DNA of 64,000 nt, from positions 31,656 to 95,655 of the forward strand of contig DASXZY010000018.1 of assembly GCA_036501625.1 (NCBI GenBank), in the 5' to 3' direction. Position 1 is the stretch's first letter. Each line of letters begins with the position of its first letter. This DNA comes from Palsa-1400 sp036501625. GTDB taxonomy: Bacteria > Verrucomicrobiota > Verrucomicrobiia > Limisphaerales > Palsa-1400. A program made the translations under genes and the position numbers. Below are positions 26,889 to 35,443 of the stretch, piece after piece. The notes under the pieces were generated by a model. The model saw only the letters and a program-made list of their open reading frames with translations. It searched no databases and had not been told where the DNA came from.

Positions 26889-28320
26889 TGTCGCCTCCTC
26901 CCTGCCATTGGAAAGTCAACGTGAATTGCACCGGCCGCTGGCCGCGCGTTTCGGGATGCACGTTGCTGATGCTATTGGTCTCGTTGCCCAATTTCTCGAA
27001 GACCTGGCCGAAGGCGTCGTTGTTCCGCGCCACGCCGGTCAAAGTGACCGCGCCCTGGTCGCGTACTTCGAGCGTTTTAAGGGAGACGGAGTTGTCCCTC
27101 GGAAACGTGCTGGCCAGCTTGGACCAGATGGCCACATCGCGTGAAGCCTGGTCGTAATAATCGCGAAACTGTTTAATTTCATCCTGCATGGCGTTTAGCT
27201 CGGCTACTTTGGGATGGAGTTTGGCCCACTGGCCCCGCAGCGTGGAAAGCTGCCATTGCTGCACCGCGAAGGCGATGACGACGCAGCCCACCACCGCTGC
27301 GGCGGCTTCGCCCATCCAGATCAGCCTGCGGGTGGACATCCCTTTGCTGAACCATTGCTGCCATGGCTGAACTTTGGGCGGCAGAAACTCCGGGATGGTG
27401 TCTCCCCCGCGCACCCAGGCGGCAGCCAGGGCAATGGCAGGCGAGGCGGCCAGGTCGGGCGGCAGCGCCCTGTCAAACTTGGCGTCGGAAGCTTTCTCGG
27501 ACGCTTCCACTTTCAATCCCATGGCGGTCAGGCGCTCCGAAACATCATGGATGAATTGGCGCGTCATTTCGCCCTGGCCGATAATTCTAATTTTGCCGGC
27601 GCCTCCCGCCAAAGCATCGGGCAACTGGCCCAGCGTAATGCGTATCTCGCGCGAAATAAATTCCGGTGAAATGTGTTTGAGCGCGCCCTGCGCCTCGATG
27701 GCGCCATCGAGCGAGCGCAACGCCACGATGCCGCCGCCGCCGGTCACTTGCAGGTTCACGGCGCCGCTGCGCACCAAAAGAGTGATGACGCGCTGGGGTT
27801 CGGCCGCGGCGGGTTGCACGGCGGTGACGCCCAGGCCAAAAGTCATCGGTTTGAGCTTGGCCGCGCGCAGGACCCGCTCCATCGTGCTCAAATGGCTTCG
27901 CGGCACGGCCATCAAGGTGGCGTACTGCTCATTGGGCGCCGCCTGAAAAATGGAGTGGACAATGTAAAGCGATTCCTGGCCGGAGTGGAAACCGCGCTCG
28001 GCTTCCAATTGCAGAAAGCTGGCCCGGTCCGCCTCGGACAAATCCGGCACCTTGACTTGCATGGTCAGCAGCCAGCCCGGCGGCAGGCAGACCGCGCAGC
28101 GCCGTTCGCGAATGCCGGCTGTTTCCAGCGCGTTGCGGATTTCGCGCCCCACCAATTCGGGATCATCGGTCAGGGGCGACAGCGCCAGCGTGGTGGACAC
28201 CATCTGGCGCACCTGGAGCGTGCCGTTGGAGCGCCGCAGGACGACGGCTTCCAGCCGGTTGCCATCCAGGGCCAGGCCCAGCACGGACGAGCTGCGTTTG
28301 GCTTTGAACAATTCGATCAT
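26878..28320 (-). CDS. PilM-PilN fusion (GspL-like platform protein)
   Basis: 480 residues. The N-terminal 315 form an actin-like PilM/GspL domain: LGLALDGNRLEAVVLRR at the start, then MQVKVPDLSEADRASFLQLEAERG and VRSGAVNLQVTGGGGIVALR. A TM helix (about 338-358) and coiled coil follow, and a PilN-like periplasmic domain ends with LEVRDQGAVTLTGVARN and VQFTLTFQW. In type IV pili these are two genes, in type II secretion one (GspL). The stop overlaps the downstream PilO-like gene by 11 bases and the start overlaps gspK by four. Confidence 0.82.
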   Translation of the reverse strand: MIELFKAKRSSSVLGLALDGNRLEAVVLRRSNGTLQVRQMVSTTLALSPLTDDPELVGREIRNALETAGIRERRCAVCLPPGWLLTMQVKVPDLSEADRASFLQLEAERGFHSGQESLYIVHSIFQAAPNEQYATLMAVPRSHLSTMERVLRAAKLKPMTFGLGVTAVQPAAAEPQRVITLLVRSGAVNLQVTGGGGIVALRSLDGAIEAQGALKHISPEFISREIRITLGQLPDALAGGAGKIRIIGQGEMTRQFIHDVSERLTAMGLKVEASEKASDAKFDRALPPDLAASPAIALAAAWVRGGDTIPEFLPPKVQPWQQWFSKGMSTRRLIWMGEAAAAVVGCVVIAFAVQQWQLSTLRGQWAKLHPKVAELNAMQDEIKQFRDYYDQASRDVAIWSKLASTFPRDNSVSLKTLEVRDQGAVTLTGVARNNDAFGQVFEKLGNETNSISNVHPETRGQRPVQFTLTFQWQGGGDNGN

Positions 28321-29747
28321 TTTGTATTTTGAGCTAACAGTTGGTCATGCAGTTTTTTTCCCAAAGCCCATCCCAGATGCGTTAAATCCTGGCGATAGAC
28401 AATCAGCGGCGTCCCGCTGCTGCAATCAAAAACGAACCGCACGCGCCGAAATCCGCGGTTGTTGTGCCCCACCGCGGCAATGTCCGCCGCAAATTGAAAG
28501 GAATATGCCGTCACATACGGGCCGGCCGCTTCGAGCGCGGCTTGGTTGTTCTCCATGGCCGTGACCAGCCACGAAATGGTGGGCGATTGCGGCGGATTGG
28601 ACTGCCGGTAGGAAAGCACTTGCGGAGCCATGTTGCTGCCGATGCCGGGCACGCAGGCCAGCGCCGTCGCCGTGGCGGTGTTGATGTCAATCATGCCGGT
28701 CTGCGACGGGTTCACCAAGTACGGCTCGATTTCCTGAAATTGGCTCTGGGACATGCCGCTGCTGGCGCTGCGAATGTAGAAATCCAGCACGCTCGTCGGC
28801 GCCCCGGCCGCGGCAGCAGTAGCAGCCCCGCCTCTTCCACCTGCCGCGCCCCCGCCTCCGCCGCGTCCGCCGCCGGCTCCTCCGCCTCCGCCCGTGCCCG
28901 AAAACGCCGTCAGATACGACTTCAGGTCCGGGAAATTGCTGTTGACGAGTTGCGTCAGGCTATCCAGGTTCGTGACGACCACGCGGGTAATGCCATTCGT
29001 GCCGAGATTGGATTCATGGCTCCAAGTGGTGACATATTCAAACACGCCCGGGTCCAGGATGCCGTTCTGGTTGTCGCTGGGCGCCAGTTTCATGCCGTCG
29101 TTTTCGTTCGGGTCCAAGGCGCCGTTGAGGTTGGCGTCTTCGCCAAAAAGAATGTCCAGGTTCAATCCATAAACCAGGCGCAGTTCGTCGATGGTTTCGT
29201 AAGGCGCGTTCTTGCTCAGATACGGCGGCTGCAACGTGGAATACGTCTCCGATTTCGCGCCGCCGGTGCTGGGCGTGTTGGTGGGGGTGCGCCAGTCAAA
29301 CATCGCGGCGGCCGTGTTGACCGTCATATTGGGCAGGTTTTGGAAATTGGAACCGGCCACGTAATTGAGGTTCACCTTGCCTGCCTCATCCACCAGGCCC
29401 CAAACCGGGGTTTCGGACTGGAGCGAAGTTTGCAGGTCGTTGGTGTCGCGCCCGATGATCCAGAATTTGGCGTTGCCGACCCGCACCGCTTCGGCCTTGA
29501 AGTTGCCCACGGCGGGAGTGGTCATCGAATTGATGCGGTTGGCCAGCACGTTGCTCACATAAAGCGCGGCCCCTTCGATGGCCTGATTGGCTTCCAGGCT
29601 GGCCGTCCGGTTGTCGGCTGCCTTCAATTGCAGCATCATGGAATGAGCGTAATACAGCGTAATGCTGACCAGCCCGAACGCGACCCACATCACAATGATC
29701 AACACCGAAGCCCGGCGCGAATTCTTGTTGGCAAGGCGCGTGTTCAT
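28317..29747 (-). CDS. gspK: General secretion pathway protein K (minor pseudopilin)
   Basis: 476 residues, much longer than average GspK (about 320). A prepilin-like start (KNSRRASVLIIVMWVAFGLV) gives the N-terminal membrane helix. LVDEAGKVNLNYV and the helix-hairpin-helix segment IDINTATATALACVPGIG are GspK signatures. There is a Gly-rich insert (about residues 297-330) and a long central insertion. In other bacteria GspK caps the pseudopilus tip with GspI and GspJ. The ATG at 29747 overlaps the gspJ stop (ATGA). Confidence 0.88.
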   Translation of the reverse strand: MNTRLANKNSRRASVLIIVMWVAFGLVSITLYYAHSMMLQLKAADNRTASLEANQAIEGAALYVSNVLANRINSMTTPAVGNFKAEAVRVGNAKFWIIGRDTNDLQTSLQSETPVWGLVDEAGKVNLNYVAGSNFQNLPNMTVNTAAAMFDWRTPTNTPSTGGAKSETYSTLQPPYLSKNAPYETIDELRLVYGLNLDILFGEDANLNGALDPNENDGMKLAPSDNQNGILDPGVFEYVTTWSHESNLGTNGITRVVVTNLDSLTQLVNSNFPDLKSYLTAFSGTGGGGGAGGGRGGGGGAAGGRGGAATAAAAGAPTSVLDFYIRSASSGMSQSQFQEIEPYLVNPSQTGMIDINTATATALACVPGIGSNMAPQVLSYRQSNPPQSPTISWLVTAMENNQAALEAAGPYVTAYSFQFAADIAAVGHNNRGFRRVRFVFDCSSGTPLIVYRQDLTHLGWALGKKLHDQLLAQNTK

Positions 29748-30475
29748 TGGAGGCTCGACACGGGGTTGGTGCTTAAAAGCACGTCGATGGGCACGACCAA
29801 TTCCAGCGGCTGGTTTCGAGCCAGCGTGCCCGGACCCTGGGCCATCTGAATCTGCACCTTGATCGCCTGCGGCAGGTTCGTTTGCTGGGTGGTGTCCCAC
29901 ACCTGTTCCCATTGCGTGCCGTCGTAATACGTAAAATTGAGCGACTGCACGCCTTCCAGCAACGTGTGCTGCTCATCGGGCTGCGCCGGTTGCGAGATGG
30001 GCAGCATATTGCGCGTGACGGCGCGAATCAGATCGCGGCCCGGCCCGCGATAGCCGTTGGTGGGCGTGGCCAGCAGGTAATCGACCTTTTGCATGCAGCC
30101 GAAAGGCGCCATGCCGTCCAACTCGCCGCCGGAGGTGTAGAAACTGGGGCCGATCTGGTTGGGCAAATTGTTGGTGGTATTATCCGTTTGCAGCGGGGCC
30201 AGGAAAGTGCTGTTGGTGTTGGTCGAACAAATCACATTAGCCAAGTCGTTTTGGATGACGTCCAGGGCTTGTTCGACTGGCAGAGTGGCTTGGATGGAAT
30301 TGACGGTGCTGTTGCGCAAATGCAACGCCGCAAAAAACGTCCCGCTAATAGCTCCGACGAGAATGACCATGATCGAAACCGCCAGCAGCAATTCAATCAG
30401 CGTGAATGCGCGCCAGCCCCGGCAGGGCGAGGCTCCCGCCGAGCCGCTTCGCGAAAATGTAAGCGCTAGTTTCAC
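29744..30475 (-). CDS. gspJ: General secretion pathway protein J (minor pseudopilin)
   Basis: 243 residues. The prepilin motif RAFTLIELLLAVSIMVILVG has the essential Glu at +5 after the predicted cleavage (residue 23/24). The leader is unusually long, 23 residues, because it contains SGSAGASPCRG, which is encoded by a short dispersed repeat (30420-30445). The body is a typical GspJ beta-domain, ending in LELVVPIDV. It starts six bases after the gspI stop. No better ATG is available inside the leader, so the repeat appears translated. Confidence 0.87.
   Translation of the reverse strand: MKLALTFSRSGSAGASPCRGWRAFTLIELLLAVSIMVILVGAISGTFFAALHLRNSTVNSIQATLPVEQALDVIQNDLANVICSTNTNSTFLAPLQTDNTTNNLPNQIGPSFYTSGGELDGMAPFGCMQKVDYLLATPTNGYRGPGRDLIRAVTRNMLPISQPAQPDEQHTLLEGVQSLNFTYYDGTQWEQVWDTTQQTNLPQAIKVQIQMAQGPGTLARNQPLELVVPIDVLLSTNPVSSLQ
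30420..30445. repeat. Dispersed short palindromic repeat, copy A (inside gspJ)
   Basis: Twenty-six bases matching copy B at 37443-37468 in 23 positions. The core GAGGCTC-CCGCC-GAGCC can form a short hairpin. On the coding strand it specifies residues 11-19 of the GspJ leader. Confidence 0.55.
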
Positions 30476-30480
30476 GTTCG

Positions 30481-30918
30481 CTAATAAATTCCCGTATTGA
30501 TAGTCCCCATCTGCTGCTGCCCCGGCAAAAGCGTGCTTAACTGCACGTCATAGTTCTTGCCGGAGGCCAGAAAACTCACGGTGACGGTGGCCAGGCTCAT
30601 TTGGCTGAGAGTGTCCTCGGTCCAGCCTTGAGTCTTGACGTTCCAGCGATAGCTTACGCCGTGTTCCTGCGCGACGCCGGTCTGGCCGGCGCCGTGTGTT
30701 TGATAAGTCACCTTCATCTCATTGAGCACCTTGTTGCCGATGCGGGCGGCCACCATTTTGCGCTGGCCCACTTCCCCCGCCGTCGTGGCCACGCGCAGCC
30801 CTTGCATCGCCACCGGAATGACGATGGCCATCAACAGCAGCGCCGCCAGCACTTCGGCCAGCGTGAAACCGGCCTGGCGCCGGCGCTTAGCGGCGAAATT
30901 GTCCGGTTTGAATGTCAT
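30481..30918 (-). CDS. gspI: General secretion pathway protein I (minor pseudopilin)
   Basis: 145 residues. The prepilin motif QAGFTLAEVLAALLLMAIVI sits after a basic leader ending KRRRQAG and has Glu at +5. The C-terminal region has the alternating beta strands of GspI (VSYRWNVKTQGW). The ATG at 30918 overlaps the gspH coding region by 32 bases, so translation is coupled. Part of the minor pseudopilin tip complex. Confidence 0.88.
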   Translation of the reverse strand: MTFKPDNFAAKRRRQAGFTLAEVLAALLLMAIVIPVAMQGLRVATTAGEVGQRKMVAARIGNKVLNEMKVTYQTHGAGQTGVAQEHGVSYRWNVKTQGWTEDTLSQMSLATVTVSFLASGKNYDVQLSTLLPGQQQMGTINTGIY

Positions 30919-31435
30919 ATTGCAAATGAGTTGGCGTCTCGGCGATGGAGACCTGTCCATCGGATTGGCGCATGTAAATGGTGGCCGGGCTGGCATCGCT
31001 GATAAATCCATCCGGCTGGAAGCGAATCCGGGCCACCGCGCCCATCTGGCCCTTGGCTTGCGACCAATAATTGGAGCGCACCAAAACCGAGGACGGCGCG
31101 GAAAACGAAATCTGGATGGTTGAGTCCACGTTGTAGGTCATAGACTTGGTCTGCGTCTCGCTGTAACCTGAGAGCGCCTCCAATCCATACGAACCGGCCT
31201 TGGGATTGATCCACAATTCAACCGGCACGCCTTCGGTGACCGCGCGGCTTTGCCCGTAACGTGTCAGCGCAAGAAATCGCAGCGCCTCGTTGTCAAGATT
31301 GCGCCCCCGGAAAAATCCTTTCAAGGAAGGGAACACCAGGCTGATCAAGATCACCATCAGCAACATGACCAGGACCAGTTCGATCAAAGTGAATCCAGAT
31401 TGTTGGTGAACGCGCGTCATTTTAAAGATTGTCAT
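30887..31435 (-). CDS. gspH: General secretion pathway protein H (minor pseudopilin)
   Basis: 182 residues. The prepilin motif QSGFTLIELVLVMLLMVILIS is followed by FRGRNLDNEALRFLALTRYGQSRAV, which is typical of GspH. The body has the beta-sheet pattern with PVELWINPKAGSYGLEAL. The ATG at 31435 overlaps the upstream pseudopilin stop by four bases (ATGA), consistent with tight coupling. Confidence 0.88.
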   Translation of the reverse strand: MTIFKMTRVHQQSGFTLIELVLVMLLMVILISLVFPSLKGFFRGRNLDNEALRFLALTRYGQSRAVTEGVPVELWINPKAGSYGLEALSGYSETQTKSMTYNVDSTIQISFSAPSSVLVRSNYWSQAKGQMGAVARIRFQPDGFISDASPATIYMRQSDGQVSIAETPTHLQYDIQTGQFRR

Positions 31436-31851
31436 CTCCAATTTCCGTAAATGGCGCCATCAGGCCCAGTCGCGTAAAGATCGTAGCCGGATGGATTGCG
31501 GCGGCCGGGGCATTGGTAAACGTAAGGACGCGCCCACGGATCCAGCGGAATTGCCTTTTCCATGTACGGACCGCGCCAATTCGTTGCACCGCTGGGCTTG
31601 ACCATCAACGCTTGCAGTCCAGCTTGCCCTGAGGGAAAAGCGCCATTGTCCGTTTTGTAAGCGCCCAAAGCGCTGTCGAAGGTGGAAATCTGCATTTTGG
31701 CTGCGATGACGCGCGCGTCTTCTGACGGTTCCTCCATTCGGGGCAGCATCACGCCCGCAAGGACGGCCAGAATAGTCATGCCCAGAAGAAGTTCCCCAGC
31801 CTTCCTCAGCAGCTTTGCCGGAGAGGTCGTGGGACCGCTTGCAGTTGTCAT
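31432..31851 (-). CDS. GspG-like pseudopilin with degenerate cleavage motif
   Basis: 139 residues, a clear duplicate of the gspG gene directly upstream (shared ALGAY..DNG..P.GQ.GLQ.LMVKP and PYVYQCPGR.NPSGYDL.ATGPDG). The conserved FTLVE block at the prepilin cleavage site is missing: KAGELLLGM replaces KAFTLVELLLVM, equal to loss of three codons plus one change. The +5 glutamate spacing is therefore broken. The membrane helix remains. It may be an uncleaved, altered pseudopilin or a decaying copy. The ATG at 31851 follows a 32-base gap. Confidence 0.8.
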   Translation of the reverse strand: MTTASGPTTSPAKLLRKAGELLLGMTILAVLAGVMLPRMEEPSEDARVIAAKMQISTFDSALGAYKTDNGAFPSGQAGLQALMVKPSGATNWRGPYMEKAIPLDPWARPYVYQCPGRRNPSGYDLYATGPDGAIYGNWR

Positions 31852-31883
31852 GATATTCTCCACTTCTTGCGTGCCCTTTCGGC

Positions 31884-32327
31884 TTACCGCTTGGTATCCG
31901 TCCAGTTGCCGTAAACGGTGCCATCGGGACCCGTCGCGAAAAGGTCGTAGCCGGACGGGTTGTGGCGGCCGGGGCATTGATAAACGTACGGGTGCTGCCA
32001 GGGATCGAGCGGGATGTCTTTTTCCATGTACGGCCCGTGCCAATTCCCGGCATCGCGCGGCTTGACCATCAGCGACTGCAATCCGTTTTGACCATGAGGG
32101 TAACCGCCGTTGTCCACCTCGTAGGCGCCCAAAGCGGTGCCGAGGGTGGAAATCTGCGTTTTGGCCGCCGAGATGCGGGCTTCCTCGCCGCGTCCGGCCA
32201 TCTTGGGCAGAACGATGCCGGCCAGAATGGCCAGAATGGTCATGACCAGCAGCAGTTCGACGAGCGTGAAGGCCTTTTGCAACAGGCGCCGCGCGGGCGT
32301 TTTGGCTGAGCGATAATTGATTCTCAT
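31884..32327 (-). CDS. gspG: Major pseudopilin GspG
   Basis: 147 residues. Canonical prepilin motif KAFTLVELLLVMTILAILAG with Glu at +5, then the GspG core: ALGAYEVDNGGYPHGQNGLQ, DIPLDPWQHPYVYQCPGRHN and YDLFATGPDG. The last is the family's C-terminal loop. It assembles into the pseudopilus driven by GspE. The gene lies 16 bases downstream of gspF. A duplicated, altered copy follows. Confidence 0.93.
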   Translation of the reverse strand: MRINYRSAKTPARRLLQKAFTLVELLLVMTILAILAGIVLPKMAGRGEEARISAAKTQISTLGTALGAYEVDNGGYPHGQNGLQSLMVKPRDAGNWHGPYMEKDIPLDPWQHPYVYQCPGRHNPSGYDLFATGPDGTVYGNWTDTKR

Positions 32328-32343
32328 AATTTGTTCCTTTCCT

Positions 32344-33600
32344 TTATTTAATGTAGTCTTGCATGGAGAAAATCGGGTAGATCATTCCAATAAAAATGGT
32401 TCCGATAAATGCGGCGATAAAAAAGAGCATCAACGGCTCCATGAACGCCACGGCTGTTTTCAAGTTCCGGTCCAGGTCCGCTTCCGTCACGATGGCGATG
32501 CGCACCAATTCCTGGTCCAGCTTGCCGCTTTCTTCGCCGACGGAAATCATTTCCAGCACCGAGCTGGGGAAAAGCCTTTTGCAATCAGAGAGGCTGGCCC
32601 CCAATTGCGCGCCTTCCTTGACCCGCTCAATGGAATTGGAGACCGCATCGACCAGGATTTGATTGCCGATGGAGCGCCGGGCGACGTTGAGGGCCTGCAC
32701 CAGCGGCACGCCGGCGTTGAGCAGCGTGCCCAGCATCCGGCAAAACCGCGCCATCGCAAACTGGCTCAAAAGCGGCCCCAGCACCGGCACGCGGATAATG
32801 AACCCTTCCCACGCGCGCCGTCCACGCTCGGAAGTGATCCAATTGCGGACCATGAAGATGATGACCGCCAGGCCAATGCCGATGAATAACCCGTAAGACC
32901 GAATCCAATGGCTGATGCCAATGATGATGCGCGTCAAAAGCGGCAGTTCCCCGCCGATGCCGGCGAACATCGTTTGAAAGCGCGGAATGAAAAAGGTCAT
33001 CAGCACGATTAACACACCAATGGCCAGCACCAGCAAAATGGCCGGATACAACAGCGCGGCCACGACCTTGGATTTGAGGTCTTTTTCCCGCGACTGGAAA
33101 TCGGCAATCTGCGCCAGCACCAAATCCAGAAACCCGCCCGTCTCGCCCGCCGACACCATCGCCACATACACGCGCGGAAAAGTGTCCGGCATCGTGGCCA
33201 TGGAATCCGCCAGCGAAACGCCATCAACAACTGAGTCGTAAATGCCTTTCCATTTGGCGGCGGCCGTCGGATTGCCCGATTCCTTGCACAAGATAACCAA
33301 GGCCCGGCTCAACGGCACTCCGGCCGCCAGCAAACTTGAGAGCAGCCGGGTAAAAGTCTCCAACATGCGCGGCGTGACGCGCTTGGATTGAAACTGAAGC
33401 TTGAAGCCGCCACTCGCGCCGGGCGCCGCGCTGGAGCCGTTTTTGTCCGGCCCCGGCCCGGCGGATTTTTCGGCCAGGCTGATGGGGCGCAGGCCCTTTT
33501 CTTCCATCTGGCGGAAGGCTTCCTGCCGGCCGCCGGCCTCCAATTGGCCCTCGGCGGATTTGCCGTCGGCTTGCAGCGCTTTGTATAGGAAGACGGGCAT
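32344..33600 (-). CDS. gspF: Inner-membrane platform protein GspF/PilC
   Basis: 418 residues with two T2SSF domains. The first (about 80-200) contains RMLETFTRLLSSLLAAGVPLSRAL and the second (about 270-400) FCRMLGTLLNAGVPLVQALNVA. Three to four membrane helices are visible (LYPAILLVLAIGVLIVLMTFF; GLFIGIGLAVIIFMV; LMLFFIAAFIGTIFIGMIYP). It couples the GspE motor to pseudopilus growth. The N-terminal part (about 1-75) is a linker with Gly-rich stretches. It starts six bases after gspE. Confidence 0.93.
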   Translation of the reverse strand: MPVFLYKALQADGKSAEGQLEAGGRQEAFRQMEEKGLRPISLAEKSAGPGPDKNGSSAAPGASGGFKLQFQSKRVTPRMLETFTRLLSSLLAAGVPLSRALVILCKESGNPTAAAKWKGIYDSVVDGVSLADSMATMPDTFPRVYVAMVSAGETGGFLDLVLAQIADFQSREKDLKSKVVAALLYPAILLVLAIGVLIVLMTFFIPRFQTMFAGIGGELPLLTRIIIGISHWIRSYGLFIGIGLAVIIFMVRNWITSERGRRAWEGFIIRVPVLGPLLSQFAMARFCRMLGTLLNAGVPLVQALNVARRSIGNQILVDAVSNSIERVKEGAQLGASLSDCKRLFPSSVLEMISVGEESGKLDQELVRIAIVTEADLDRNLKTAVAFMEPLMLFFIAAFIGTIFIGMIYPIFSMQDYIK

Positions 33601-33606
33601 AAATGA

Positions 33607-35367
33607 CTAGGCGACTTTGGCGTCTTTCGGGAGAATGAAGGCCGTTCCGTCCGTGGCCAGGCCATTCTTTTTTTCGCCCAAAGTTTGGTCTTTGGCCACG
33701 CGCATGACTTCTTCGGGCGTCGTGATGCCCATGCCGATCAGGCGCCAGCCGTCGTCGCTGAGGCTGCGCATCCCATCGCGCACGGCCGCCTCGCGGATTT
33801 CACCGCTGGAAGAACTCTTCAAAACCATTTGGCGGATTTCACTGGTGAGATCCATCCATTCGAAAATGCCGTGCCGGCCGTGATAGCCGGTATTGCGGCA
33901 AGCCTGGCAGCCCACGCCGCGATAAATTTTGACGTTGGAGGCGATGCCGACCAGTTCTTTGAGCGCGGCGGTCGTGGTGGAAGTGTCTTCCGTCTTGCAT
34001 TCGGGGCACAACACGCGCACCAGCCGTTGCGCCAGCACCGCTTCCAGCGATGAGGCCACCAGGTAGGGCTCGACATTCATATCAACCAGCCGCGTCAAGG
34101 CGCCTGGGGCGTCATTGGTGTGGAGCGTGGAGAAAACCAAGTGGCCGGTCAGCGATGCCTGCACCGCGATCTGCGCGGTCTCCTGGTCGCGAATTTCGCC
34201 GATGAGAATCACGTCCGGATCATGGCGCAAAATCGAGCGCAGTCCGCGGGCGAAGGTCAGCCCCGCCTTTTCCGAAACCTGAATCTGGTTGACGCCCCGC
34301 ATTTGATACTCGATGGGGTCTTCAATTGTGATGATCTTGCGGACGTCGTCGTTGATGGCCGCCAGCGCCGTGTAAAGGGTCGAAGTCTTGCCGCTGCCGG
34401 TCGGACCGGTGACAAGTATAATGCCGTGCGGCAGCTCCAGCACGTGATTGAATGATTTCAGCACGTGATCCGCCATGCCCAGTTGTTCCATGCCCAGCAG
34501 TGTCGCCTTTTGCCGCAGCAAGCGCATGACGACCGCTTCCCCGTGCAGCATCGGAATGATCGAAACGCGGATATCGACTTCGTTGTTGGCCAGCCGGATT
34601 TTGATGCGCCCGTCCTGCGGCAGGCGCTTCTCGGCGATGTTCAAATGGCTCAAAATTTTGACGCGCGAAACGATGGCCGGCTGAAAGCGCTTGATCTGCG
34701 CGGGCACCGGAATTTCCTGCAACACGCCGTCAATGCGGTAGCGAATGCGCAATTGGTCTTCAAATGGCTCCAGGTGAATATCCGAAGCGCGCAGGTCAAT
34801 GGCATCGGACAGCACCTGGTTGACAAATTTGATGATGGAGGCGTCCTCGGCCGCATTTTCAAGATTGGAATCCTCCTCGCCGCTTTCATCCACCACTTGC
34901 AGCGGGGCCTCCTGCTCCAAAGAATTGATCGTATCCGCGCCGACGCCCAAACGGGTCTTCATTTCGCGCCGGATGGCTTCGGTCGGGGCCAGCACCGGCT
35001 TGATCTTGAGGCCGGTCAGAGTTTTGAGGGTGTCAAGGCCTTGGGTGGCAAAGAGGCGGCTGGTGGCCACTTCGACTACGCCGTTGACGCGCTGCAACGG
35101 GAGCAATTCCTCCTTGATGAGCACGCGCGCCGGAAAGAGCGAGAGCAGTTCGCGATCCAATTCAACATTTTCCAGAGTGATGTAGCCCAGGCCATATTCC
35201 TTGGCCAGCCATTGCAAAACCTCCTCCTCGGTGTGGAGGGCCTTCTGCTTGCCGGAATGGGTTTGCTGGCTGAGGATGGAGGCGTCGGTGGCGGACAATT
35301 GCCGGCCGGCGACCATTTGGTCGAGCAACTGCGCCCCCGAACTCTCTGTTTTTGGTGATTCGTTCAT
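33607..35367 (-). CDS. gspE: Secretion ATPase GspE/PilB
   Basis: 586 residues. N-terminal MshEN-type domain (about 15-160: LLDQMVAGRQLSATDASIL, EYGLGYITLENVELD). Walker A GPTGSGKTST lies near 319, Walker B is SILRHDPDVILIGEIRD, and the His box is SLTGHLVFSTLHTNDA. A zinc tetracysteine is at Cys453, Cys456, Cys487 and Cys490 (CPEC...CQAC), as in GspE. Cytoplasmic hexamer powering pseudopilus assembly. First gene of the operon; a palindrome lies 17-48 bases before the ATG. Confidence 0.94.
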   Translation of the reverse strand: MNESPKTESSGAQLLDQMVAGRQLSATDASILSQQTHSGKQKALHTEEEVLQWLAKEYGLGYITLENVELDRELLSLFPARVLIKEELLPLQRVNGVVEVATSRLFATQGLDTLKTLTGLKIKPVLAPTEAIRREMKTRLGVGADTINSLEQEAPLQVVDESGEEDSNLENAAEDASIIKFVNQVLSDAIDLRASDIHLEPFEDQLRIRYRIDGVLQEIPVPAQIKRFQPAIVSRVKILSHLNIAEKRLPQDGRIKIRLANNEVDIRVSIIPMLHGEAVVMRLLRQKATLLGMEQLGMADHVLKSFNHVLELPHGIILVTGPTGSGKTSTLYTALAAINDDVRKIITIEDPIEYQMRGVNQIQVSEKAGLTFARGLRSILRHDPDVILIGEIRDQETAQIAVQASLTGHLVFSTLHTNDAPGALTRLVDMNVEPYLVASSLEAVLAQRLVRVLCPECKTEDTSTTTAALKELVGIASNVKIYRGVGCQACRNTGYHGRHGIFEWMDLTSEIRQMVLKSSSSGEIREAAVRDGMRSLSDDGWRLIGMGITTPEEVMRVAKDQTLGEKKNGLATDGTAFILPKDAKVA

Positions 35368-35384
35368 AACTGCTGCTTTTTTTC

Positions 35385-35415
35385 CTGTAGCGGTGTGATT
35401 GAAACACCGCTACAG
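35385..35415. repeat. Perfect 12-bp palindrome upstream of gspE
   Basis: CTGTAGCGGTGT and ACACCGCTACAG enclose a 7-base loop. It lies between the Spy-like gene (stop 29 bases earlier in transcription direction) and gspE. On the minus strand it is followed by GAAAAAAAG, not by T's, so it is not a standard terminator; attenuator, processing site or dispersed palindrome are all possible. Confidence 0.65.
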
Positions 35416-35443
35416 AACAATAGACTCTATCTTCCAACAAATG

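Noticed and set aside
31852..32043. In-frame extension upstream of the altered GspG-like gene
   Set aside because: It reads the neighbouring gspG gene in another frame and has no prepilin leader; the ATG at 31851 is preferred.
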